From Metallyticus violacea (taxonomy: Eukaryota > Arthropoda > Insecta > Mantodea > Metallyticidae), in NCBI GenBank assembly GCA_030762175.1, contig CM060843.1, forward strand, positions 119,900,869 through 119,964,868: a DNA stretch of 64,000 nucleotides. Reading direction: 5' to 3'. Shown in pieces: positions 21,901 to 36,900 of the stretch. Position numbers and translations under genes: made by a program. Positions within the stretch are counted from its first letter, which is position 1. Every line of letters starts with the position of its first letter. Below the pieces are notes generated by a model. It saw nothing but the letters and a program-made list of their open reading frames with translations. It did not search any database and was not told the origin of the DNA.

Positions 21901-24900
21901 TACTGGAGAGCAGAAAATCTAAAAGGTACTCACACCTTTGGTTGATATTCTTACTACCCCAGATTTCATGATGGGATTGGTATCGCACCAATGGTCTGGT
22001 CCCTATTCTGAGTACAATGTGCGACCAGCTGGCCCAGCTCCCTGGTCGGTGAATTACCACCGACGAAGGGGAGATACACTGAGCTCAGCAGTAGGCCCTT
22101 CTTCCCTCTCCCTATGTTGCAGTTAATTTTCACCATGATGATGTCACTGGAACAGAATTCTAGAAGAGGTAAGCTTTGAATTCCATTACAAACAAGGATA
22201 TAATTTTTAGGTTGATTTCCCTTGTAATGTATTAACTTACCATTACACTCACCTAGTCTTGTAATTCAGCCCCTATTAATCCAGGGTTCTTGAATCAGGC
22301 TAGGTCTATTTCTTCTTCGTTGAATGTTTGACAGAAGGCAGCAGAAACCATCTTCTTATGTTGAAGGTTGATCTGGAGAACCTTTAGGGCCATTTAGCTA
22401 GAGTCTTGACCTACCTTTGCCAGGGCTCCAACATTCTTTGACCCAGATCCCCTCAGAAGAGTTAATACTCTCAAGGGATGAAATTCCACGAGGGCTCACA
22501 AATGTGGTCCTCAGGAGTGAATTGTTAACTTTCAGGGTGATTTGCATTAAGGTCCCACGAGAAGTTAGGGAAAAAGAGTTCACCCAGGCAGAGCCCCGCA
22601 TACCTGGGTAAGGCTAGATACTCCAGAAGGTCACCTGGTATTCCAGAGGCTCCGTTTATTGCATATCTTCCATATACCATGCACCTCCTCGTCTCGAGTC
22701 CCATTACACTGTGAGGTTGGATGAATAATGAATAATGAGCTAGAGATGACATTGGAAGAATGATGAATGGATGAAGTGATGAGGTTGAGTTGTTTCTTAG
22801 TCTGGCCTCTTTTGATTTGGTTTATTTAAGGACGCTCTTTAACATTTCAGGTCATCAGTGTCCCGTTCAAATTTGGCTCACAAATTTTGCTCTGAGGCCT
22901 CTTTTTTCAGGCTTGAGGTTCTTTATTGTGCTGTAAATGTTTGACATGGAAGCCACGGCTTTATTTCCCTTCAGAAGAAAGCTATACTTAAGATTTTTAT
23001 GCCTGAAAAAATCTATCTGACGAATCCGCGATCTTGGGTATGGTTACCACTACACCTCCAGGACCGACTTAATCTGCTCTGATCCAAAAAAAAAGTAGAT
23101 TAATAAAAAATTCTGTATCTTCCTCTAAAATTGTGATTAACTTATTAATGACTTAATAAGCATTTCTGCAATATACTTCTATGATAGCAATAATTGCGAC
23201 ACTGCAGTATAACAATTTTACAGTTTTGCATTTCTGCAATATAAATAACTTCTGCATATAGTGATACTGCAGAATAACAGTTTCACTGAATGAATGCCTT
23301 CAACAATGGTGGTTCAACAAATAATTGTTATTATAAGGGATTCAGATTACTATGCTATTACTTATTATAATTAACCATAAAAGACATTATTTATAGCAAG
23401 ACCAATAGGCATGAATGCAGGTGACTTCATTGTGCCTGTCAACAGTTGGAATGCAAACACAAGTTTAACTTAGGTGATATAAGTGTTCTGTAGTTGTTAA
23501 TTCATTTTAGTATGAGGTTACTTAACTTGCAACATGAGCACAAAGAAACATAGGATTGAATATGGAAAGGGTATGTCAAGACAGGTGAGAAAGCGATTAT
23601 TTTATTACAAATAACAGAGTAAACTGCAGAGTTTATTCTATATGCAGATTGTGTCTATGCCAAAGGAATACAATGTAAAAAGGCACTATTCAACCATGCA
23701 TGAAGAAAAATACAAGAAATTTGTAGGAGAATATCAAACTGTGTTGATGGAGACTTAAAAAAGAAACTGCAGTAACAAACAGCATATTAGCCACAGTAAG
23801 TACAATCCAAAATTCCGCTTTCATGCTTCTAAAGCAGTTTTTCTTGAAATCAACCAAGCTAAAGAAACCCTTTACTGAATTTACTGGAATTGCTATGAAG
23901 AAATGTGCTGTCAAAATGGCAAAGGTTTTCAGTGACAATAAAATGGCAAACCAGCTTGAATCAGTACATCTTTTACACCAAACTGTACAAAGAAGAATAC
24001 CAAATATGCCTGAACAAGTATGAGAAACATTATCAAATGAAGTTGAAAAGTGTTGTTTCTTCTTCTTGTGCCTCAATGAAAGCTCAGATCAATAAGATGC
24101 AAGTCAACTTTTGTTTTTTATATTCATAATCCAGTATGACTTTTCCATCAAAGAAGAGTGGCTTGACATATGCTCTATATATGTAACTACAAAGGGAAGG
24201 AACATTAATGGTCAAACACTTTGTGGAAATTCTGGCAAATGTTTGGCAATTGTAACAGATGGTGCACCAGCCATGTGAGGGAAAAAATCTGGATCAAGGA
24301 TTATTAATAGAAAGTGGTAATGAGGTTTTTAAAAAGATAGTCAATCTACTTATGTACAATTAGGCGAGATGGCTAAGTACAGGGAAGAGTCTTCAGAGAT
24401 TTTTTCATCTAAGGAAATAATACACAACTTCCTTAGTTTGTACCATCAGGTACTACAGAGATAAAAGAGGAACTCAGGAGCACTGATTTTGTTTGACAGT
24501 TGCCAGTTTCAACAGATATTACAAATTACATGAATGATCTCAACGTAAAACTACAAGGAAGGGATCAGCTAGTGTCTGACCTTATGTGACACATTAATGG
24601 ATTTTGGAAAATGCTAAGACTTTTCCAAGCCACCTTCATGAAAAACAACCTCATTAATTTTCCATGTTTCAGGCTTCTAAATTCAGAGTTTGAGAAAGAA
24701 TTACATTTTTCTGATTTTTGTACAGACATCATAGATGATTTCAATTCAAATTTCTCAGACTTTAAAAATATGAATAGCAGTAGAACATTATTTACTAAAT
24801 AATCGACAGCTGACATTAAACAGCAATCATCAAATATTGAATTCAAACTATGAGACTTTCATGGAGATCCTTTCCTTGAAAATAGAAAGCAAAAGTGGTT

Positions 24901-27900
24901 AGAATTCCTCAGACTTCTTTGCAATGAATGTTTTCCTAATATTTGGGACTCTGGGTGGAAAATTGCATCAATGTTTGGAAACATCACGTATGCGAAAGTA
25001 CATTCTCCACCGAAAAGTTTGTGAAGAATCGGTACAGATTCTGCCTCACAGACTGTTCTCTTCTGAATATTCTCCATCTTACATCAACAGGAATCGATGG
25101 AGACATCCTGGCCCTTGTGAGTGCTGCATATCATCCTCATCTGCCGCATTAAATACCTATTCCTTCAGGTAGTTACTAATATTTCAAGTATGATTATTAG
25201 TTTAGGATGCAGCTCACATTTGATGATAAATACTTTTATGGCCCTCAGATTAACAGTGATTGGACACCACAACTAAATCATCTACACTTGATCAACTTTT
25301 GATAAACTCAGAATGCAAATAAAATTAAACCAATAGATGTGGGATTTAGTGATCATAATGCACAATTAATAAAAATTCTCCACATGACTTACATTACTGT
25401 ACAGAGTACATTACTCAAACAAAAATATAATGAAACAGACCATAATTTTTAATAGAAATGTTTAAGTCTCTTTTTCAAAATGAACCCTGGAGTGAAGTAT
25501 ACACTTCCAATAACTAAATATTAAATTAAATTCTTTTCTTGGTACATTTAAGTATTATTTGTTTTGAAGTGGCTTTTGTACTAAGAAATTGCTGGGTAAA
25601 TGTTTTAAATAAAAACAGTAACAGATCTTGGATAACAAAGGGAATAATGACTTTAACTATTAGAAAGCATAGATTCTGAATAACTCACTCCAAAACTTAT
25701 TTTCATAAATATCATGAAAGATATAAAGCAATTTTATAACATCTGGTAAAAGCAGCTAAAAGAATGGTAAAAGAGAAATGAATTTGCTCTGCTCCAAACA
25801 AAAGTAAAGCATCAGGGCAAATAGTGAAACATACCTTAACCTCAGAAACTGATCACCACATGTCTTCAACTAAAAGAAAATTCACTGCTCTTATAGTAGA
25901 AAAATTTAACAATTATTTTATTAGTATATGGGAAAACGATGCTTTAAAAACCAATTAAATAAATGTGGTCATCAACTTATTTTATACTAGTAATAATGTA
26001 AACACTAGTGCAATGCTTCTATGCCCTACTAATTATGAAGAAATATTGACCATACTGTACAGTTTAAAAAACAACTTTGTTCTGGAATTGATGATAATCA
26101 TAAAATTAAACCATAAACTAGACTGCTAAAAAAACTTTACAAGCCAATAGAACTATCCACGTGGGAAAAAAAATTATTTTAAAAAATAAGAAAAGCGTGA
26201 TGAATTTTGATTTCCTACCCATGGACAAACTTAGCAAGTTTCTACTAAAATCATCAGAGACCGCCACAAAAGCATCTTGAGATCCAGACACCAGTTTGAG
26301 TAGTAAGTAATAATAGTAGTAGTAGTAGTAAGTAGTCAGTCAGCAGCTGATGATGAAAGAAATTAGCTTCTGCCTATTGTTATGTAGGAAAATGGAGCTA
26401 GTGTGAACAGGTTGAAAAATGAATGTATAATATATTACCACTCCATTGTTTACAGCTTCGTAGATTCAATTTGTTCTCTAATTATACAACAGAATACTAA
26501 ACAAATTGAGATCCCATCAATTTATATTAATATAACAAAATAAATCTGCTGACATAAATAAGACAGTTTGGATAATGATACTCAGAATTTAAACTATTCT
26601 AATTTATGCCCAAAAAGATCCATCAGTCCTGGCTGGAATCGAACCCGTTATCTTTGGTTTAGGAGGCAAACATGGTAACCACTGCAACACCAGGATCGAC
26701 AATGATGTATATATGGATTAGCTAGAATGGAGTCATGCAAAAATGTTTTTAGGAGAAAGGGTATCATTACAGTGGTTGGATTGTATGTATATAGGGTAAT
26801 GGCCTTGAAGAAGGGAGTAGATAATATAATAAATAGTGACATGTATAATCATAATCCTAGAGGTAAGGATAACTTCCATAGATTTAAGTAAATTTTAAAT
26901 CAACTCCTAAAGATCCATTAATAAAAGGTTTGATACTGTATAATAAATTACCAACACCAATTAAGGTGCACATAAGAAATAAATTTACATTTCTGTTAAA
27001 AAAAGTACCTAATGTATAGATGTATGTATAGGTTAGATGAATTAAAAATAGTAATGTAATAAGGGAGTATATAATATAGATGTATACATAGGTTAGACAA
27101 ACTATAATAATGTAATAAGGTACTATTTTTTTGAATGTATTTTGTAAATCATTGGTACCTTGTTAATCATTTTTGACAATGTCAGACACTTGTAATGAAT
27201 CTATTGACAGTAAATAAATGATCATCATGCAAAAGAGCTAATGAAGATAATGACAGAAACTGAACGGTTATGTTCGTGCAGACCAATCTTTAAGAAATTA
27301 CAAATTTTGTTCCCTCCCTGTATATACATCCACAAACCTCTTTTGTGTATCAAAAGACATTTAATTGCAAACACTCTTTTGTCAATGAATGAAAACATAC
27401 ATAATTATAATATCAGAATAATGTCATACCATCATATAATATAAAAGAAAGAACAAAATTAAACAAAGTGATTGTGACAAGAACTTTAGTTTCTAATCAT
27501 TTTTTTTTTCCTCTCCTGGAAAGTAGAAAAAATGGCAGTTCATTCTCCATTGACTGATTCAATTATAACATCAATTTAAAAAAATAATTATGAGTAGTTT
27601 TGTACTTAAAAACATGAAAAATTCCTGTTGAAATATATATCAATTTTAATACACAAAACAAAAAGTAATAGTCAATCTATTGCCTATCTAAATAAAAAAG
27701 ATTGGAATCAGACACAATGAAGCAAACAATAATTATAAAAACTGAGTAAAAACATTTTGAAATAGTATTACTTTCTCCACCTAATAAAATACATTAGGAT
27801 ATGTTCCATGAACCATTATCCATATCAGCTCTTCTTCAACTGCTGGAAATATATCGGTGTTTGAGATCTCTGGTAGTGATATCAAAATCAAAATTTCAAC

Positions 27901-30900
27901 CTCTTGGTTATGGAAGTTCATTAGCCATTGCTCAGACTTTTTATGTAAAATTTTTCCCTTTATAAATTTACTTTCATTTCAATGTCATATTTTACTGCAA
28001 TAACATGCTTTTACTCTGACTTATTTCCCTATACATGTTTTATATTTTGATCAATGCCTTTTTAATCTGGATTTTGTTTTTCCCATATATATTTTTTCAC
28101 AGTTCAGAGAAAATAATCTGGCAAATTTCTGATTTACTCTTTGATAATAAGTGATCTATTTTGATTGATTTATGAGAGTTTTTTTCACTAGATAGATAAT
28201 TTTATGTGATTTCATGAATTTTGTTTCACTAGCTAGAGTATTCAATAGATCACTGTCATTAGAGAGTAAATCAGGTAATTAATTATCGCCATATTCACTT
28301 CACAGATTAGGCAGAATGCCTATTCCGTCAACATAGTTCATTCCCTCATCGCCTCCCTAAGTACCCCTCGCTCTTTTCTCTTGATTGGTAGTTATACTGG
28401 GGTTATGGTATTCTAAAACTTTCCATTCCATTAATATGCTTTAACCTTTATTTCAGTAAGTATTTTGTCATTAATGGAGAATATCTGTAACTCTCCTCTT
28501 ATGTCATAATTTTTTAATTTATCAGTGCATATGTAGCCTTTTGTTCTCCTCAGAAATTGCATTTCTGCATTTCTGAGGTCGTTAATATGCAGACTCATGA
28601 GTTGGAGGTCTGGGGTTCGAATTCCACCAGGACCGTCCTCCCTGACTGAGGTTTTTTCCAGGTTTTCCTCAGTCCTCATAATTAGCAAATGCTGGGAAGG
28701 TACCCTAAACTTAAAAAAAATCCTTTCTGAATATATAATTTCATTTCATGTATCACCAGTGTTCACCACCTGTGGTGCCTCAGTAGTAAATACAGGCATT
28801 AAATGCCATTAAAAAAAAGTTTCTCCAGAAAGCCATTATTTTTGTTTTAGTATTCAAAATTTTGAAAATATCTATCTCTTTTAAAACATAGAGAATATAG
28901 TAAATCATTTTTAGTCTGTTGAACAATATCCAAATTTAGCAACATACTAATGCATTATTAATACTTAAGTGATGCATATTGATGCACTTAATATTATCAT
29001 TGTTCACCACAACATTGTGTTCCTAATAAAGCAGAAATGAATATGAAGTTCATACACTTAAAGTAACTATCATTACCTTTTAGGGTAAATCATTTTTAGT
29101 CTGTTGAATAATAGCCAAATTTAGCAACATACTAATGCATTATTAATACTTAAATTATGCATATTAATGCACTTAATGTTATCATTGTTCACCACAACAT
29201 TGTGTTCCTAATAAAGCAGAAATGAATATGAAGTTCATACACTTAAAGTAACTATCATCTTTTAGGCTTAGGGAAAACTGTGGAGAAAACTTTGTTTTAG
29301 GAATCAAATCATATCTGTCACTTGATAAACATTGCATGAGGCTTAGTGGCAGACAGAACTCAGAGCTGTTCGTGCTGTCTCTAGTTGGCACCTCTCTTCG
29401 CACCTCAGTAGTCCTGGACCCATTTGCTGTACACAGGAAGAATTTGGAACCAGAATTTTATAATGCATACCTCATTGAATATCCAATAACTGTTATCTTT
29501 AATGTTTTTTTGGAAAAGTGTTAAATGTCCATTTTTTCTACTGAGGCATAACAAAGAACAGTTGCTAATGTTGTAATGGTGTTTAATGCCCATTTTAACT
29601 ACTAAGGCATCACAGGCTGAGGACACTGCTGATACATGAGATGAAATGATAAACAAGGAAAATATTTTTTAAGGAAAGAAGCATTACAGGTCTATCCCAG
29701 GCATTTGCATTTATGTAGACTGAGGAAAACCTGGAAAAAACCTTGTCTGCCTATGTTCACGAGTTTATGCCTTAGCAAACTTGGCTGCCCATGTCAGTCA
29801 ACTATTATATCAGGAAGGATACTAAGCTTTAGCTCAGTTTTATGGTATAGTTTGTTTTACTAATTGACCAATGGGTAGCAACATTTTGGTCTAATTTTGG
29901 TTTATGGACAGTATCCTGTTATCCAAATTATAGGCTAATTAAAGCTAGATATGCTAATTGGAACTTGTACAGCGAAGCCAAACATAATTGAAATCATAGT
30001 ATGATTGAGTGGAACTAAACACTCTTGTTGCTCCACTTACTTGTCTATAAATGTAGAACCGGTTTCACAAACCTTCGTTCACATCATCAGCTAGAAAGTC
30101 CACTGGATACTTCGTTATGCTTTGGGAATGTGTATTCTGCTCTGGTAGAGGCATGATGAATTTAAAGTTTATCTTTTCATCCCTGGAAGTGCGGAAGGTC
30201 ATTAAATTGTGTTTGTATTTGTATATATAAATTGTATATACAAGTTATAATTCTGTAGGTCCTTGTACTGATTTTAATAATTTTGCTTTATTCAATATGT
30301 CATGGTTTTCTGTCCAGAAATGAGATGCTTCTGCTGATTTCTCCATTTCCTTGTATTTTATGTACCTGAAGTGTTCTTTTATCATGTGTTTTTCTTTGTT
30401 TTTCCCAATGTAGATTTTTTCACATTCTGCACAATTTAATTTGTAAATACCTGCTTTTTTCTCTGTGCAATACTGTCATTAACATTGTCTATCAGGGGTG
30501 CACAGCAATTCCACCTCCTCATGGTGCACCTGGGTAATGCTAAGTGAATTACAGATTTGGCAAGTTTTCCAAGATGTAAAAGCAATACACAACAGCTCTT
30601 TTCAACGCTACTCAGAAATGCCGGTGGCTTATCACACAGCAAAAAGTTACAAGTTGAAATACTATTACATAAACATAAAGTAAGATATCTTTGTAATTCT
30701 TGAAGCTAATATTGACCTTGACAACAAAAAGTTCTATAATTTTAAAAACTACAACATATATTGTCTACATAAACATCGACAAATGGCAAGTGGCATATTA
30801 GTTGGAGTTAAAAACTCCCTTTTAAGTAAAACAACTACACTGAAAACTATGAACTCCACAGACTATGCTGAAATCACTCAATCAGAAGTATTGTTACAGA

Positions 30901-33900
30901 ATGTAAACAACCACCAACTAAATCTTGACTTAATAGATGTTGAACAAAATACCCGAATAATAGGAGACCTGAATGGACATTCAAAATAGTGGGGGTACAA
31001 TTCCTCCAATGCAGTAGGAAAAACTATTGAAGAATTTTAGGAAGGAAATGCAGTCAATTTAATATAAAAAAAACAATGATCCTAAAACTTTTATTCACTA
31101 TACTGGGACTCAACAAATCCTGATATGTTTATTGCCTCTTTAGATATTGCAAATCACACCGCTAGAAGAGTATTGGAAGACATAAGGAGTGGCCATAGAG
31201 TCATCATAACTGAAACCATCCAGCCACAAATGAATCATTTAAAAGCTAGTCAACTGAAGAGATGGAACTTCCAAAATGCAGACTGGATGACTTTTCGGAA
31301 ACTCACTGACAAAAAATTTGAAGATATTGACATGGAGAAAAGTCCTTTGAAACTAATCAATGAAGTTAACAAAAACTGTTAATGCTGCAAAAATATCAAT
31401 ACCCAGAGGAAAGAATATTAGGTACAAACCTCAGAAATTATCTGCATTAAAAAGAGACTGAGATAATACCAAAAATATAGCAGAAGCAACAAAAGATCCA
31501 AACTAAGTGAGAGAATGGAAAAGGAAAACTGTATTTCTAAACAGGGAAATGAAAAATACTAAGAAGAGGTCATTTAATAAATTTGATTTCCTTGACTATC
31601 AAAGTAATAGTGATAAAGTACATAAATATATTAATACACTAAACAATGTCCCAGAAACAAAGCAAGAACCTCTTATTATTAACAACAAAGTCTTCAATCA
31701 TGATATAGACATAGCCAATAGATTTCCCACACACTACAAACTTGCACATAAATTGAATAGAGACAATAAGAAATTAAACAGAATATTAAAAAGGCATAAG
31801 CCTGAGGTACTTGCAGGCCAACTACATCTATTGTATAACAACTATACAATTCAAGAACTCAACCAAGCAATATTATCTCTTTAGAACAAAAAGAGCCCTG
31901 GACCAGACAAAATTCATAGTGAATACATCAAGAATTTAGGGTTCAGAGCCAAGAAGGTACTGCTGAACATATTCAACAAATCAGGAACAGTGAAGATAGC
32001 ATTCCTGGAAAAAAGCAATAAACATAGCAATTAAGAAGAAAGACAAACCAGCAGACCCGTTAAGTAGGTTATAGACCTATATCCTTAACCGCAGCACTTG
32101 CTAAAACAATGTTGAAAATGGTCACTACAAGATTAACTTACTATCTGGAATCTCAAAATCTCATTTCAAACCATCAAACAGATTTCAACAATCAATCAGA
32201 TTTTACATTTAACACAAGATAATCAAAATGCCTTTGACAAAGTATGGAGAGTGAAGCTTATTTATAAAATAGTAATATTGGTATGAGAGGAAGCACATTG
32301 AGATGGACCTATTATCACAAAGGTACATAGCAATAAAATGGAATAATGTCCTCTCTAAATGGCATACGACTAAAGGTGGTGTTTCCAGTCTAATTCTTTT
32401 TAATATATTCGTAGATGACATCAACAAAATATTAGCTGACCTCTCAAAGACAAATATGTAATTGTTTGCAGACGATATTGCCATATGGATTAGCCAAAAA
32501 ATAAGCAGAATAGACAACACTACAAAAAACTAGAAAATGAAATGCACAAAATTATCAATAGCATGGAAACATGGGCTTCCACCAACAATATGGAAATAAA
32601 CACTAAGAAGATAATTAAAATGTAAAATGGGAATTTGCACAGTGAAGCCAATCATATAATTGACATTACTGTATGATTTAGTTGAACTACACACTCTTAA
32701 ATTTCTAAACAATAAACAATTCCTTTCAATTAATAGAAAAAATTAGGGAAATAAAATTACAACCTTCTGACACATTAATATCTTTTGACATAGAATCGCT
32801 GTTTCCAAGCATACCTAAAAAAACCTCCTAATTTATCTAAATGATTGTTGTTAAGAACAAGTGGAATTAATGATGCACACATAAAAGAATATATTAAACT
32901 CACTGGACTTTGCCTAAACCAATCCCACTTTTCTTTCAAGAGCAGATTTTATAAACAAATCAGGACTTACTAATGGCAGCCCCTTATCTCCATTTTTAGC
33001 TAACCTCTTCATGAGCAAATTTGAAACAAATCAACTCAGCGTTCTCATACTTATTTAAAATATGGTACACAAAAAAGTACAAAAATTCACGAGGCAAAAA
33101 CTCATTTAAGAAACCACAATACTTTCAGCAAAAAAGATAAGTTAATTTTTAAAAAATTCACATATCATCCATGGGCTACAACAAAGTTTCAGAATATTCC
33201 TAAAGATTTTAATATCAGATTAGTCCCTGTAAACAAATTTAATGTCAAAAATCTCCTGATAGACAATGTTAATGACAGTATTCCACAGAAGAAAAAGGCA
33301 GATATTTACAAAATAAGTTGTGCAGAATGCAAAAAAATCTACATTGGAAATACAAAGAGAAACATAGGCACATGGTTAAAAGAACACTTCAGGAACATAA
33401 ATACAAGAAAATGGGGAAATCAGCAGTAGCATTTCATTTCTGTTCAGAAAACCACAATATATTGAATAAAGCAAAATAATTGAAATCAGTACAAGGACCT
33501 ACAGAATTAGCAACATGGGAAAAAAATCTACATGTACAAATACAAAGACAGTTTAATGAACTTCGACACTTCCAGGGATGAAAACATAAACCGCACACCT
33601 TCACCAGAACAGAATACACATTCTCACAGCATAACAAAGTATCCAGCAATTGGCTTTCTAGCTTACGATGTGAACGAAGGTTCGTGAAACCGGTTCTACA
33701 TTTATAGATAAGTAAGTGGAGCAATAAGAGTGTTTAGTTTGACTCAGTTCATATAATGATTTCATTCATTAATGCTGTTGAAGTTTTACATGTGTTTACT
33801 GTAAGTAATCATTACAAAGGTTCACAAATTCCCATCTGTACCAGCACTGCATTTCTGTTTCACTGTTATACTATCTTTTTGTAATTGGAACTATTTAATT

Positions 33901-36900
33901 GTGCAAAAATAGAGTTATTAGTAAATTTATTCATATTTTCACTTAGTAGGATGAAAATCAGTATAATAAAATGGTGCTTTGCAAGCACTTAGTATAATTC
34001 TTGAAACTGTTTTACAATAACTCCAAAAAATCAGTATTAACAGCATAAAAAATACATATGCTATTTGAAATTCAACCTTTAAAAATTTTAATTAAAAGTT
34101 TAATGAAAGAAAGAAAAGTATAAACAAAAGTTACATACATATTGACACCACTTTTCTATGTAATCACCACTACTGCTACCACATTAAAGCACTGCCATAG
34201 CATGGCTCAATCTTATCATAGAATGTTGCTGCCTTGAAACACAGATTCCTAGAAATGTCTATCATCTCCTCCATACCCTGAAATTGCTGCATCCCCAATC
34301 ATTTTTCATTCAGGTGAACAAATGAAACCCACTTGGTGGAAGATCAGGACTATAGAGAATGTGGTCAAACATTGTACAACTGTGTGCTTAAACACACAGG
34401 AATGAAAACCACAACTGATGTCAGTGAGGTTCACCTCTTGTTCTCAAGTTTTCTTAGAGTTATACAGTGCATTTTTTAAGATTATTGTCCTGGGTTGGTT
34501 AAACTAACTCCTTGTTAAAAATGAGTGTTTACATTTGATAGATGGTTCATACTAGTGCCACGTTACAAGTGCCTTAATGTCAATGCGGATTATGTGCTAT
34601 AGAAGTGCTATAGAATGTATGTAACTTGGGTGTAATAAATTCATTTTCCCATCACCATTGTTTTTTTAAGGTATTGGAGATAGATTTCTATATAGCTTAC
34701 CTATTATCAGTGCTAGGAGCATTAAAAAGTTTAAACCACTTTTCAGATAGCTGTTTTGAATAGGACATTGTGGATGTACATCTTATTCTTACATTATAAG
34801 TCTTGAGCTTGCTGAAATAAGCTGTGTACATATTTAGTTATCAGTACCAAAAGAAAACATAATTTGGATTGAATATTGTGGTATGCCTTCTATAAAAATA
34901 CTCATTAGTATTCTGGAGAGAAATAATCTTTTAAGTAATCTTTCTGAGGAATTTAGGAACAACTGAATAATGCTAACTTAAATCACTCTCTCTGCATAGC
35001 ATTTAATATCCGCTTCCTATGAAGCATCACCTCAGATGATATTTTCTACAATTAATGGCTACAGACATTACTAGGGTTTACAATATTAATTCATGTTTAT
35101 ATTAACTTTGACCAGAAATACTATTGAATGCTTCTGTACCACAAAATGGACTGAGTCTTTGGCACTTTTAGACTTGATATAATGGTGTTAAATGTGGGGT
35201 AATTGGAGGTATAATATACTTCAAAGAGCGCTGCATACTAAAAGAGAAATGTAAATTATTAACAAAAATTGAGATAAGGGCCACATATTCTTAATATCTT
35301 TAGAAGATAATAGCCTGGGATTCACAAGAGCTGAATGAGTATAAATGTTATTTATCTCATATATTTAGAATGCTCCTAATGGCAACATAGAAGAGCCTGA
35401 ACCTTTATCATCATGCAGCCATAATATTGCCTCAGAAGGAAATGAATTTGTCCAACAGTCTCAGGTGAGAGTAACCCATAGGTTATTTTTACTCTATTAC
35501 TTAATGGTGCAAAATTGCTAATGTTGTTTGCAAAATGAAAACTGTGAATACTTTTAGGTGTGATAATTAAAAAAGAGAAGGAAGAAAAAATGAAATAATT
35601 ATTTCTTTTTAATCATTAATATAAACATTTCCATTAATAATTTGACGTTTGAAGCATTATACAGAATTGATGCATAAGAAAAATATACATTTGCACATTC
35701 TATTTTCAAACATGGCCAGGCCTATGTAAAAATTTTATTTTCTACTTGCAGTTGTATTCAGTTATAATGAATTTCTTAGCACTTTTTTATTCATTTTATG
35801 TTCATTATAATGGAATTAAATTAGGGAAAGGTATTACTTTTGCTGGAAAAGTGAACATGGCCATTCTTTAGACTATGATAGAGTTTGTTTATATGTGAAA
35901 CTCATCTAAGAAGATTTGGCCATTTTTGAAATGCAACATCTACTGTTATCCATGTCAGGTCTGCATATGGTGAAAGCAAATAGCAGTGGACTGCAACTTA
36001 GTCATATCATTGGGTCATGCTAGAAATAGATAGAATAAATGAGGTGCAGCACAGTATTATCTTGTGGTACCACACTTTGTGAGACATCTGTTCTCTTCCA
36101 AATAAGATGAAATAACAAGATGATAATCATAGCATCTACAAACCCTAAATGACAGCTGTTCTATTTTTTCTTAAGCACCTGCTTTTCATTGTTAAAAGCA
36201 AATGAATTTATAATAAAATTAAATTATTATAATGTTATTTTAATAACACCTGACAAGTTATTGAAGCTTGCAATAAACTATTTGTATTTGGTAGCATCCA
36301 AAAACAAGTTCTGACTAGGCATCGCCGCATGCCTATGATTCATTAGAGCTGTTTAAGAGTAATATGCACTAGGGTTTGACACACATGTTGATCATCAACA
36401 TAAAGGGAAGCAAAAAATATGGAAGGCATTCAGTAACTAAGAGTAGTTTTTTTTTCTTCTTTTTTTTTCCCCCAGTTTCAAATGCACCAAATTGCTACTC
36501 ATTCTTTCATTATATAATGTTATTTTTCAATATAATCTCCTTGCAAATCTCTACTTTATGTCAACTTGATGTCAGAGCCTGTATACAATTACGATATCAC
36601 TTGGCAGCTCTATTAGCCATCTTCATACTGAACTATGACTTCCTCATCATTTTAGAGGACCAACAAGTTGGAAATCAGAAGGCACAAGATCTTAAAAGGT
36701 TATTTATTACTGGTTTATTTATGAACATTCTTTAACACCTCAGGTCATCAGCATCTCATTTAATTCAGAGCATGAAATGGCCGATAAATCTTGCTCAGAG
36801 ACCTCTTCTTTCAGACTGAGGTTCTGTTGTATGGCTTAAATCTATGACATTGGACCCTTGGCTTTACTTCCTTTCCAAAGGAAGCCATACTTAGAATTTT

